Shown: piece after piece, positions 9,733 to 17,672 of the stretch | How positions within the stretch are numbered: the stretch's first letter is position 1 | Layout: the number at the start of each line of letters is the position of its first letter | Assembly (NCBI GenBank): GCA_951812755.1 | Contig: OX638329.1 | Location: 2,651,339 to 2,715,338, forward strand | Direction of reading: 5' to 3' | Source of the DNA: an uncultured Latescibacterota bacterium | Lineage (GTDB): Bacteria > Latescibacterota > UBA2968 | Length of the DNA: 64,000 bases | Translations under genes and position numbers: made by a program | Notes under the pieces: model-generated | The model's database searches: none | The model's input: the letters and a program-made list of their open reading frames with translations, nothing else | What the model was told of the DNA's origin: nothing

Positions 9733-10527
9733 TTACGCGACGGCTTCGTGAACCACTGCGCCTTTGCCAAAGACACGGGTGAAGGTGTTGCCGCGCAATG
9801 AGCGCGTATCACCGTGCATATAACACACGCTGAATGCGCGTCGCGCAATATCTGTCGTATTTACGTCCGAACTGTGCAGCATCCAGTTGTGGAGCAAAAC
9901 CGAGTCGCCAGCTTCTAATATTAAATCTATTGGCTTGTATTGGGATACAATGGTCTCGATGTGTTCTTCGGTCAAAAATCCGGAGCCTTGTTCGGGATTT
10001 ATCAACCTGTGATGCGATCCGGGAATAATTTTCACACAGCCGTTCTCAACTGATGTGGGATCCAGAGCTGTCCATATTGTGATTTGGGGATCGAGGGTTA
10101 GATCAGTCCAGCGATCCTGATGCCATATCAGCGGGGTGCCATCGTGCGCGGGTTTGTTCATAAACATTGCCCGAAAACAATCTACGGGCGTATTTTTGCC
10201 ATAGATGTGTTCGCAGATTTCTCGAAACTGCGGTTTTTGCAAAAATGAGAGAAAGAGGGGGTCCAATTCCAAATTTTGAATTTTGCGATACCCCAGGGTC
10301 GCGTATTTATGTCCTTTGCTCTGTGGGCCGGGTTTTCCACTGTTCTCGGGGTCGGAATCCAGTTGCATCATGACGCGATCGTAGTCAATAGGTGCCGTGC
10401 CCAGCATGATTTCGTCTATCCGCCGCTGTAATGCCTCCAGTTCCCCATCGTCCATCACATTGCCCAGATGAAGGTACCCCTGCGCTTCATAAGTTGCCCA
10501 CTGTGCTTTAGAAATATACTGTCCCAT
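9733..10527 (-). CDS. Phytanoyl-CoA dioxygenase (PhyH) family Fe(II)/2-oxoglutarate enzyme
   Basis: The start is placed at the ATG giving MGQYISK, because AAAGGAG lies 7 bases before it; a longer frame to 10662 would run into the previous gene. The 264-residue protein has the iron triad His136-x-Asp138 (WHQD) and a distal His218 in the HNWMLHSS region, with a following Arg for 2-oxoglutarate. PhyH proteins hydroxylate varied small molecules, and bacterial ones are rarely specific for phytanoyl-CoA. It sits between an outer-membrane protein and an aminotransferase gene. The substrate is unknown. A distant relative lies at 48492. Confidence 0.87.
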   Translation of the reverse strand: MGQYISKAQWATYEAQGYLHLGNVMDDGELEALQRRIDEIMLGTAPIDYDRVMMQLDSDPENSGKPGPQSKGHKYATLGYRKIQNLELDPLFLSFLQKPQFREICEHIYGKNTPVDCFRAMFMNKPAHDGTPLIWHQDRWTDLTLDPQITIWTALDPTSVENGCVKIIPGSHHRLINPEQGSGFLTEEHIETIVSQYKPIDLILEAGDSVLLHNWMLHSSDVNTTDIARRAFSVCYMHGDTRSLRGNTFTRVFGKGAVVHEAVA

Positions 10528-10552
10528 CCGGATAACTCCTTTATGTTTTATC

Positions 10553-11827
10553 CTAAAGTCCTGTAAAAAAATAAAAACGCGCCGAAGCGAGCACCCGCAC
10601 TGCACGCACGCGATCTGCGCGATTGCCTTCGATAGCTTTGTAGCCGCCAATAACAGCGGCAAAATCCAGGGTTACAGCCTTTTCCAATTCGGCACCAAAA
10701 CCGAGTGTCCACGCATCGCGGTCTGTCTCAATTTGAATTTCTGGGACACTGCCGCCTCCCACATAGCGAACCGGGTCGCGGTAGTATCCGCCCCTAAACG
10801 CGATGCCCCAATGCGAAATGGCATATTCACATCCCAAATGCAATCGCGCTGCGCTGCGATATTGCCGCCGGAAATCATCGACATTGGGTGCAATATTTAG
10901 TGGCAAAGCCTCGTAAGTCACTTCTTGCAAATCGCCGTAATGCAGGTCACCGCTCACTGTCAACCCGCCCGACGACCATCCAATTCCCATCCCAAAAGTC
11001 AGGGGTTGACGAATCTCATATGCATCCGAAAAAGATTCGCGTGGATAGGTATCTGTGCGGTCTTCAAACTCATCTTCAAATTCATCTGCCAACTCAGCCG
11101 ATACGCGCAAGGGCGTGACCGCTGCTACCACAAGGCCAAATTGGAAACCCGTGGGGTGCCAATATCGAATACCGCCCTGGACACCCCATGCGGAGTAGCT
11201 TTCCTCAGATTCAAAACGCTGGAAGATGCGAACGGTGTCGGCGTGTACTCGCTGCACATCTTCGAGGGTCAATTCCTGCAAAAAGCGATTGGTTCCCCCC
11301 CAGCGAAACAATGAGATCCCCGCTGACAAACGCGGCATTAGATCAATTGCAGCCCCCAATGTCCACGCGCCGAGAGCACCTTTGTCTTCTGAAAATCCCG
11401 CTTTATCAAAATTGGCGATGGTATCATACGCGTTGATCTGTAATCCCCCGTCAAAATTTCGGTTGCGCCCAAAGCCCGCGGCAAAGACCAGACTTCCGCG
11501 ATATACGGGGACGGGATAAACAAAGCCCAGGGATGCAATCCGCGTACTGCGCAATTCGAGTGTCGAAGATCGATCAAAAAATTGTGATATGTTGCGAAAG
11601 CGGTCGTGTGAAACACCCCAGTTTACAGTTCCTCGCTCGATCCTCGCCAATCCAGCGGGGTTCCAGAATAGGCCAGAAAAATCATCGGATACGGATATAT
11701 AAGCACCGCCCATGCCCATGGCGCGGGCACCAATGCCAGAAAAGCTATCGAGAGCGACTTCTTGTGCAGGGATAGATACCGCGAAGAAGCAAAGCACAAA
11801 TGTCGGGATACAGAGATGTTTGGGCAT
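10553..11827 (-). CDS. PorV/UPF0164/FadL-like outer-membrane beta-barrel protein
   Basis: A signal peptide ending near SIPAQE is followed by the hallmark GARAMGMGGAYISVSDD and a WNPAGLA motif, typical of PorV/PorQ and UPF0164 outer-membrane proteins related to FadL. The rest is alternating aromatic-rich beta strands ending in RFYFFTGL, with the terminal aromatic pattern of barrels. Its start overlaps the stop of the upstream lipoprotein gene (TAATG), so the two are translationally coupled. Possible roles are outer-membrane transport or secretion assembly; context does not decide. Confidence 0.8.
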   Translation of the reverse strand: MPKHLCIPTFVLCFFAVSIPAQEVALDSFSGIGARAMGMGGAYISVSDDFSGLFWNPAGLARIERGTVNWGVSHDRFRNISQFFDRSSTLELRSTRIASLGFVYPVPVYRGSLVFAAGFGRNRNFDGGLQINAYDTIANFDKAGFSEDKGALGAWTLGAAIDLMPRLSAGISLFRWGGTNRFLQELTLEDVQRVHADTVRIFQRFESEESYSAWGVQGGIRYWHPTGFQFGLVVAAVTPLRVSAELADEFEDEFEDRTDTYPRESFSDAYEIRQPLTFGMGIGWSSGGLTVSGDLHYGDLQEVTYEALPLNIAPNVDDFRRQYRSAARLHLGCEYAISHWGIAFRGGYYRDPVRYVGGGSVPEIQIETDRDAWTLGFGAELEKAVTLDFAAVIGGYKAIEGNRADRVRAVRVLASARFYFFTGL

Positions 11828-12486
11828 TATCTCATTCCCCCTCTGCGGCGCTGCTTCGAGCGTTTTTCCTCACGGGTTTCAGACTTTTCTTCTTTTTTTT
11901 CCGATTTTTCTGCTGATTGTGTTTTGGTGCTGCGCGAGTTTCCCGTCGGTTGTGTGCTTTCCGTTTTGGTGTTGCGCGAGTTCTCCGGCTGTGCTGTAGG
12001 TGTGCTCTCTGTTGTGGTGCTGCCCGACCGAATAGTGCTGGCCGAGGCGGGAGCGTCACGCACGCCCGTGTACCTGATACGGGGGCGTGGATTGACCTGT
12101 TCGCGTTCTATCTGGGGTCTCACTGCTGGCGCATATACAATATGAGGCACCAAAACCCTCGGCGACCATCCACGCCACCAGGGGTCATGCACACTTGCCC
12201 AACACGAGTATTCCCTAATGAGGCGATGCCTGTTCCACACCGGATATCGCCGATATGGTCTGTACGGCCGATATGGATTGTACGAACCATGAAAAGGCAG
12301 AGGTCTCCACTCAGATGGATTGCAATAATTGTAGTAGTAATATTCAAACCGCTGCACAGAATCCACAGAAGGTTTGACTAGGGATTTAGCGCGTTGTTCA
12401 CGATGAACACGCGGTGCCCGAAGTTGCGTATAACACCCGGCAAAAACGATGAGACAGGTCAGTATAAAGCAGATGCGCGATGCCAT
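11827..12486 (-). CDS. Small lipoprotein with Tyr/Arg/Pro-rich body and charged low-complexity tail
   Basis: The first 18 residues form a lipoprotein signal ending in FAGC. The middle is rich in Tyr, Pro, Arg and Trp (YNPYRPYRPYRRYP). The last 70 residues are Ser/Thr/Glu/Lys-rich with the near-repeat NSRNTKTES / NSRSTKTQS, probably disordered. No known domain is recognised. A GGAGG box precedes the ATG, and the stop codon overlaps the start of the PorV-like gene, so it probably serves the same envelope function. Confidence 0.6.
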   Translation of the reverse strand: MASRICFILTCLIVFAGCYTQLRAPRVHREQRAKSLVKPSVDSVQRFEYYYYNYCNPSEWRPLPFHGSYNPYRPYRPYRRYPVWNRHRLIREYSCWASVHDPWWRGWSPRVLVPHIVYAPAVRPQIEREQVNPRPRIRYTGVRDAPASASTIRSGSTTTESTPTAQPENSRNTKTESTQPTGNSRSTKTQSAEKSEKKEEKSETREEKRSKQRRRGGMR

Positions 12487-12568
12487 GGCTAACCTCCAGA
12501 GGTGAGACGTGAAAGGATCACACCAGTCCCCAGCCCTTTATCTCTAAAAAATAGGGCAATTTTACAGT

Positions 12569-13354
12569 TTACACAATGCCTAACAACTGAATCAGGTTTT
12601 GGCCGAGAATTAACTGTACGCCTGCGACAAATAGAATTGAATAGACGACTATATTAAACCAGCGGTCTGTAAAACGCTTATTGAAAAAAATGCCCAACCT
12701 CACGCCCGCGTAACTCAATGGTGCAAGGATTGCAATTGCGACGAGATGTTCGGCCCGCAAAATATCCAATCCCACGTAGGGAATTAATTTTATTTGATTG
12801 ATCGCTGCAAAAAGGATCACGGTCGTTCCCACAAAGAGGTTGCGGGGCAATTGCTGGGGAAGCAAATAGATGGTTGTGGGGGGGCCACCGGCATGTGCGA
12901 TGGTCGATGTAAAGCCCGCTACTGCGCCCATGAAAATGCCTTCTGCGCTGTGTGGATGCCGTTTTGTAAGTGCGCCTGTAATCACTGCGCGCAAAGCCTG
13001 GAATACGACAAAAAACAAACTCAAAATTCCCAAACCGATTTGCAATACGCGCTCATTCGCGCTGAAGTACCCAAAGAATAATGCTCCTATGCCTATCCCG
13101 ATTGCAGCACCGGGCAAGAGCAATTTTACACTGCGCCGATGAAAATGCTTGCGGTAGTGTGCAACGGCGAATACGTCACAAACCATTAAGAGTGGTAACA
13201 AAATCGCCGCTGAATCTGCCACGGGAATGACAAGTGCCATGAGCGGTGTCGCCAAAATGCCAACGCCTCCGCCAAACCCGGCTTTGGCTATACCGACAAA
13301 AATCACAGAAATAACAGCCAATATCCAAAAAACCGTGGGATAATCAGGTAACAC
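12569..13354 (-). CDS. TauE/SafE (DUF81) family anion exporter
   Basis: The 261-residue protein has about eight hydrophobic helices and the two-fold internal pattern of TauE/SafE permeases (GIAKAGFGGGVGILATPL near the N-terminus, GFTSTIAHAGGPPTTIYLLP in the middle). Relatives export sulfite, sulfoacetate or other organic anions; no sulfur-metabolism gene is adjacent to identify the cargo. Translation begins at a GTG with AGGAG five bases upstream. It is divergent from the EF-hand/propeller gene. Confidence 0.85.
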   Translation of the reverse strand: MLPDYPTVFWILAVISVIFVGIAKAGFGGGVGILATPLMALVIPVADSAAILLPLLMVCDVFAVAHYRKHFHRRSVKLLLPGAAIGIGIGALFFGYFSANERVLQIGLGILSLFFVVFQALRAVITGALTKRHPHSAEGIFMGAVAGFTSTIAHAGGPPTTIYLLPQQLPRNLFVGTTVILFAAINQIKLIPYVGLDILRAEHLVAIAILAPLSYAGVRLGIFFNKRFTDRWFNIVVYSILFVAGVQLILGQNLIQLLGIV

Positions 13355-13427
13355 AATATCTCCTATTTTAATCAGAACCTGGAACTATAAGTAAATAAAA
13401 AGCGTTCCAAAATATAATTAAATCAGA

Positions 13428-13456
13428 TTGACAACCTCAACGGTCAAATGTATCAT
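13428..13456 (+). promoter_or_regulatory. Sigma70-type promoter for the EF-hand/YVTN propeller gene
   Basis: TTGACA and TATCAT are spaced by 17 bases in an A+T-rich stretch, 27 bases before the ATG at 13483. The -35 box is perfect and the -10 matches five of six. Confidence 0.75.
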
Positions 13457-13482
13457 ACATATTCTTAAAAAAAGGAAATATT

Positions 13483-14811
13483 ATGAAATATACCGCAATT
13501 GCGTTATCCCTCACACTGCTTTTGGCTGCCTCATTGCTCGATGCCCAGGAAACAAAGTCGGCCGATTTTGATGGCAATGGCACAGTTGATTTCACTGACT
13601 TTCTGACTTTTGTTCAGGGTTTTGGCAAGTCTGCCAGTCAGGCTGATTTCAACGCAAAACTCGATCTCGACGGCAATGGCACAATCGACTTTTCAGATTT
13701 TCTTCTTTTTGTCAGTGCTTTTGGCGGGTCTTCAAGTCCAACGACTCCACCTGCAGAACCCGAGCCTCGTTTTCTTTATATTAGCGATTTAATTGGCAGT
13801 ATCCAGGTCATCGATACCTCGACCAATTTGCTCGATCCCAGCCGAATGCTTGCCGTCTCTTTTCCCCGGGGTATCGCGTTTTCCAATATCAACAAGCGGC
13901 TTTATGTGGCAGCTACCGATACCTTTCACGCATTTACTGAAGATGGAACTCCCGAATTTCAACTCTCACTCGAAATGCCAGTTGCGCCCGGCGGAGCGTT
14001 CACAGGTCGGGGTGGGTTTCGCGTTGTGCTTTCGCCCAATCACCAGTTTGCTTATGTCACCGAAGAATCTGGCGCGGCAGTCGAGGTCTTTGATGTACTT
14101 GCAGGGCAGTCCCTGGATATCATCGATGTTCCGCCCACGCCCAGTGGCATTACCATCTCACCCGATGGCACGCGCCTCTACGTTGGGCATGGCTATGAGA
14201 CCAATGCTGTGTCTGTTATTGATACGGGTATTCCAGCTCTGATCGACAGCATCTCTGTAGGCCAAACCATCAGTCGATTGGCTGTCTCGCCCGATGGACA
14301 AACCCTTTATCTCAATAACACCCGCGCGGGCCGCATACTCAAAGTCAATACCAGCACCAAAGCGATTGCGGATAGCCTCTCACTCGGCCAGGCCAATGAT
14401 CTGGGTATTGAAATCCGCGATATCGCGCTTTCTGCCGATGGCACGCGCCTTGTAGTATCTCTCAGTCGCCTCTTTTTGGGCTTTGATGCGTTGGGCAATT
14501 CCGTTCCTGCATTTTGGGGCGGTATTGTGGTTATTGATACACAGACATGGGAGCAAACAGCCGAAATTTTTGTCGGTGAAAGTGTGGCCAGCATCGGCCT
14601 CACACCCAACGGTAAAACCGTGTATGTCGCCGGGGTCGAAAGACTCGACGCTTTTGCTACAACGGGTAATTTGCAGGTCTTTATTGTCGATCTCGAAGAT
14701 AATAGAACCCTGGGTACTATCCGAGGCTTTAGTTTGCCAGTTGCCTTTTCCTTTGGCGCATCCAAACCCGCAATACCCCGGTTGCAAAGTCCAGAACTGA
14801 TTATTTTCTAA
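13483..14811 (+). CDS. Exported dockerin-like EF-hand protein with YVTN beta-propeller
   Basis: A signal peptide (to about residue 22) is followed by two dockerin/EF-hand calcium loops, DFDGNGTVDFTDF and DLDGNGTIDFSDF, and then a Thr/Pro linker. The remaining 340 residues are a seven-bladed-type propeller with YVTN repeats such as ISPDGTRLYVGHGYETN and SPDGQTLYLNNTRAG. Such proteins are secreted or surface-attached; the EF-hand pair may bind a cohesin-like partner or only calcium. No cohesin is seen in the window. The gene has a strong promoter and an AAAGGAAA box. A tautomerase gene follows 11 bases later. Confidence 0.8.
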   Translation: MKYTAIALSLTLLLAASLLDAQETKSADFDGNGTVDFTDFLTFVQGFGKSASQADFNAKLDLDGNGTIDFSDFLLFVSAFGGSSSPTTPPAEPEPRFLYISDLIGSIQVIDTSTNLLDPSRMLAVSFPRGIAFSNINKRLYVAATDTFHAFTEDGTPEFQLSLEMPVAPGGAFTGRGGFRVVLSPNHQFAYVTEESGAAVEVFDVLAGQSLDIIDVPPTPSGITISPDGTRLYVGHGYETNAVSVIDTGIPALIDSISVGQTISRLAVSPDGQTLYLNNTRAGRILKVNTSTKAIADSLSLGQANDLGIEIRDIALSADGTRLVVSLSRLFLGFDALGNSVPAFWGGIVVIDTQTWEQTAEIFVGESVASIGLTPNGKTVYVAGVERLDAFATTGNLQVFIVDLEDNRTLGTIRGFSLPVAFSFGASKPAIPRLQSPELIIF

Positions 14812-14822
14812 AAGGAGATCCT

Positions 14823-15008
14823 ATGCCTTTCATTAATGTTAAAATGCTCGAAGGCCGCACACACGAGCAAAAACGCGAACTCGCCAGTGCTATTACTGAT
14901 GCGATGGTCAATATTTGCAATGCCAAAGCCGATGGCACAATGGTCGTTATCGAAGAGATCCCGCGCGATCACTGGGCGAGAGGCGGCACGCTTCTTTCGG
15001 AGCAATAA
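14823..15008 (+). CDS. 4-oxalocrotonate tautomerase-family small enzyme
   Basis: The 61-residue product has the complete tautomerase pattern: the catalytic Pro directly after the initiator Met (MPFINVKMLEGRT), a helix (EQKRELASAITDAMV) and the VVIEEIPRDHWARGG strand with its conserved Arg. These proteins form hexamers and isomerise dienols of aromatic-acid breakdown. A clear AAGGAG box precedes the ATG and the gene is 11 bases after the propeller gene. No meta-cleavage pathway genes are nearby, so the natural substrate is open. Confidence 0.88.
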   Translation: MPFINVKMLEGRTHEQKRELASAITDAMVNICNAKADGTMVVIEEIPRDHWARGGTLLSEQ

Positions 15009-15038
15009 GGGCAATAACGGAATGTGCTTCGCAGAGAC

Positions 15039-15067
15039 TTGACAGGATTTTGCACACTGCATATATT
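15039..15067 (+). promoter_or_regulatory. Sigma70-type promoter for the 433-residue TPR gene
   Basis: TTGACA and TATATT are separated by 17 bases, about 68 bases before the ATG at 15135. Both boxes are near-consensus. Confidence 0.75.
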
Positions 15068-15134
15068 GGCGGTGTGCATTGTCATTTAACCTGCTGCCGG
15101 AACGCGCCGGTTGCTTTGAGAAAGGAAGATTCCC

Positions 15135-16436
15135 ATGACATTTTTTAAGCGCGGATTTATTGTTACCCTTGCACTGGCCTTTGTTGCGACGCCACTGTGC
15201 ATCCAGACCGCTGAAGCAAAAGTGACCAAAGGGCAGGCTTCTGTAGCCAAACGCTCGGGCAAATTGTATATCAACCAGCGCCAATACGATAAGGCACTGG
15301 AACAATATATGATCGCGGCAGAAGGACGCCCCGACGATTCCGAGGTGCAGTATTATTTGGGTTGGCTATACAGCCAGAAAGAGCTTTTTGAAGAGATGAA
15401 TGAGCACTATAATCTGGCAACAGACAGGAAGTGGAAAAGGAAAGTTGATGCCGATCGCAAAGAACTCTGGACGCGGTATTACAACATGGCCGTCAAGGGG
15501 ATGAATGCCCAGAGGTTCGATTTTGCTGTTGAGCAATTCGATCTCGCCATTACGATTAACCCCAATGAAGCCGACGCTTATGAGGGGCTGGCTATTACGC
15601 ATCTCAATACGGGCAATTCAGAAGCAGGTATTGAGATGTATCAAAAAGGAATTGAGCTTGTAATTGGATATAACTTAGACTCGCTTATAACTGGATATAA
15701 CTTAGACTCGCTTATAGTTCAAGGTGATATCGAAAAAATTCTTGAATTTAATCCCCAAAAACCTCGTGAAGTCAAACCTCAAAAGGCACAATCCTTTTTC
15801 AATCTGGGCGGCGCGCTTATGAATGTTGCTCAGGTACAAAAAGCACTTGTAATGTTCAAAATGGGCCACGCGATTGATCCCGAAGAAATCAATATTTTGC
15901 AGCATATGTCGATTGCTCAATATCGACTGGGCGACAAAGAAGGCGCGGCGGAATCAGCGGAAAAGGCGCTGGCTATCGCAGGTGATGATCCCAAAATTTT
16001 GAATATTGCTGCAACCATTTATTTGCAGGCTGAAAATTTCGAGAAGTCTGCCGAAATTCTCGAAAAGGTGGTTGAAATACAGCCCGATAACATGGACGCG
16101 TTGTTCAACCTCGCTATCGCGTATAAGCAACTCGACAAAGGCGATAAAGCTCTTAATCTGTTTGCAAAAAGCGTTGAAGCAAATCCAACCGATATTGATT
16201 CGTGGTATCAACTCGGTCTGCTCGCAGACAAAATAGATGCTTACGACAAGGCTATTGAAGCCTTCAACAAAGTCACCGAACTGCAAGCCGACAATGCCAG
16301 GGCATGGGCTGCATTGTCTCGCGTTTATGCGCGCAAATCCGAAGTGTCGGAAGGCGAAGTTGCCGCAGAATGTGTCAAAAAAGCAACCGAAGCATTTCAG
16401 ATGTACGAAGCCCTTTCGAGCCAGAATCAGGAGTAG
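15135..16436 (+). CDS. Exported TPR-repeat protein (433 residues)
   Basis: A signal peptide (VTLALAFVATPLCIQTAEA) is followed by about nine TPR units through to the C-terminus, with consensus Gly/Tyr/Ala positions such as DSEVQYYLGWLYSQKELFEE and NMDALFNLAIAYKQLDKGD. It is probably a periplasmic or envelope scaffold. It has its own near-consensus promoter and a downstream terminator, so it is a one-gene unit. Residues 178-195 contain a perfect in-frame duplication of nine residues (GYNLDSLI plus one). No catalytic domain is visible. Confidence 0.8.
   Translation: MTFFKRGFIVTLALAFVATPLCIQTAEAKVTKGQASVAKRSGKLYINQRQYDKALEQYMIAAEGRPDDSEVQYYLGWLYSQKELFEEMNEHYNLATDRKWKRKVDADRKELWTRYYNMAVKGMNAQRFDFAVEQFDLAITINPNEADAYEGLAITHLNTGNSEAGIEMYQKGIELVIGYNLDSLITGYNLDSLIVQGDIEKILEFNPQKPREVKPQKAQSFFNLGGALMNVAQVQKALVMFKMGHAIDPEEINILQHMSIAQYRLGDKEGAAESAEKALAIAGDDPKILNIAATIYLQAENFEKSAEILEKVVEIQPDNMDALFNLAIAYKQLDKGDKALNLFAKSVEANPTDIDSWYQLGLLADKIDAYDKAIEAFNKVTELQADNARAWAALSRVYARKSEVSEGEVAAECVKKATEAFQMYEALSSQNQE
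15666..15719 (+). repeat. 27-bp in-frame tandem duplication inside the TPR gene
   Basis: Two adjacent 27-base units differ only at their last codon (ACT versus GTT). They insert nine residues into the helix-to-helix region of one TPR unit. The near identity points to a recent slip. Confidence 0.9.
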
Positions 16437-16492
16437 ATGGTCCATCGGATCTCGGCTCATCACAATGGGTAATTAAAAAACAATTCAAACCC

Positions 16493-16522
16493 GAAAACCC
16501 CGTGCAAAAGTGCGGGGTTTTC
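16493..16522 (+). terminator. Rho-independent terminator after the TPR gene
   Basis: A ten-base stem GAAAACCCCG / CGGGGTTTTC with a short loop ends in a TTTTC tract. It separates the TPR gene from the malate dehydrogenase gene. Confidence 0.75.
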
Positions 16523-16551
16523 TCCGTCCATCACCAGAAAGAGGAGTATCG

Positions 16552-17544
16552 ATGTACCTGACAGATGAAAAAGTTGCCGTAATGGGCGCAGCAGGCGCCA
16601 TTGGTTCCAACCTTGCGCAAACGCTCCTGTCTTCGGGCACGGCGTCTCGGGTGGCTATGTACGATCCTTTTGCGCCGGGGCTTGAAGGCGCGGCCGAGGA
16701 GGTCTATCACTGTGGTTTCCACAATGCCGATGTTACGTGGACAACCGATGTTGCCGAAGCACTTGAAGACGCATCTTATGTTATTAGCTCGGGGGGCGCG
16801 CCGCGCAAAGAGGGCATGACACGCGAAGACTTGCGGCGCGACAATGCAGAAATTGCCAAACAACTCGGTCTCGATATCAAACAGTATTGTCCAAATTGTA
16901 AGTTTGTCGTCATTATTTTTAATCCCGCCGACATCACGGGGCTGACTACGCTGGTACATTCGGGGCTCGAACCCGGTCGCGTGACGACTCTCGCCGCGCT
17001 CGATAGTACGCGCTTGCAAACCCGACTGGCACAACACTTTGGCATTTTGCAAAGCAAAGTCACCGGTTGTCGCACGTACGGAGGGCACGGCGAACAGATG
17101 GCCGTGTTTATCGGCGGTATTCAGATTGACGGCACGTCCCTCACGGATATTCTCGCTGGAAAAACAGTCAGTGGCGTTGGTATGAGTGCCGATGAATGGG
17201 CTGATGTTCAAGATCACGTGCGCGGGGGTGGTGCTCGCATTATCGATCTGCGCGGGCGTTCTTCGTTTCAATCGCCGGCACAACAAAGTGTTTTTATGTT
17301 GCGCGGCGTTCTGGGCGAGTCCTATTCCTGGCCCTGTGGTGCATATCTCAATGCCGAGGGATTTGACAATATCATGATGGCTATGCCTGCGACCCTGTCT
17401 GCGTCGGGCGTGAATTGGGCTATGCCCGAAGGCACCGAAGACGATATCAATGCCCTGCGCGAATCCTACACCCATCTGACCGCGTTGCGAGACCAGACCA
17501 TTGAAGACGGCATCTTGCCTCCGCTTTCTGAGTGGCGGGTGTGA
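16552..17544 (+). CDS. mdh: Lactate/malate dehydrogenase family, probable NAD-dependent malate dehydrogenase
   Basis: The start is the ATG giving MYLTDEK, six bases after AGGAG. The 330-residue protein has the Rossmann GAAGAIG loop, an Asp at the end of the second strand (AMYDPF) favouring NAD, the substrate-loop Arg in APRKEGMTREDL as in malate dehydrogenases, NPAD after the next strand, and the catalytic His in TYGGHGEQM. These fit malate over lactate as substrate. The typical GxHGD is changed to GGHGE, a modest deviation. It would work in the TCA cycle or malate turnover. A repeat-rich gap separates it from the next gene. Confidence 0.78.
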   Translation: MYLTDEKVAVMGAAGAIGSNLAQTLLSSGTASRVAMYDPFAPGLEGAAEEVYHCGFHNADVTWTTDVAEALEDASYVISSGGAPRKEGMTREDLRRDNAEIAKQLGLDIKQYCPNCKFVVIIFNPADITGLTTLVHSGLEPGRVTTLAALDSTRLQTRLAQHFGILQSKVTGCRTYGGHGEQMAVFIGGIQIDGTSLTDILAGKTVSGVGMSADEWADVQDHVRGGGARIIDLRGRSSFQSPAQQSVFMLRGVLGESYSWPCGAYLNAEGFDNIMMAMPATLSASGVNWAMPEGTEDDINALRESYTHLTALRDQTIEDGILPPLSEWRV

Positions 17545-17645
17545 TCCGCAGATGGACGCAGATGTGTAGGGGCGAAACATTTTTCGCCCGATGTTGTGGT
17601 TTGCAGGAACAATCGTACGGGTGGGTTTCTAACCCATCCCTAACC
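17544..17645. repeat. Composite repeat: CGCAGATG unit followed by two GTAGGGGCG / GGGTGGG hairpins
   Basis: Directly after the mdh stop codon come two copies of the CGCAGATGNA unit, then the hairpin GGGCGAAA / TTTCGCCC, then a second hairpin GGGTGGGTT / AACCCATCC. The same order (10-base repeat, then GTAGGGGCGGG hairpin) is seen at 33903-33979. Confidence 0.6.
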
Positions 17646-17672
17646 TCTAACCCCTAATCCTTAACCACTATC

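Noticed and set aside
9733-10662. Longer version of the phytanoyl-CoA dioxygenase starting at 10662.
   Set aside because: It would overlap the PorV-like gene, and AAAGGAG stands directly before the ATG at 10527.
16531-17580. 349-residue minus-strand frame opposite malate dehydrogenase.
   Set aside because: Shadow frame; the plus strand has complete catalytic motifs.
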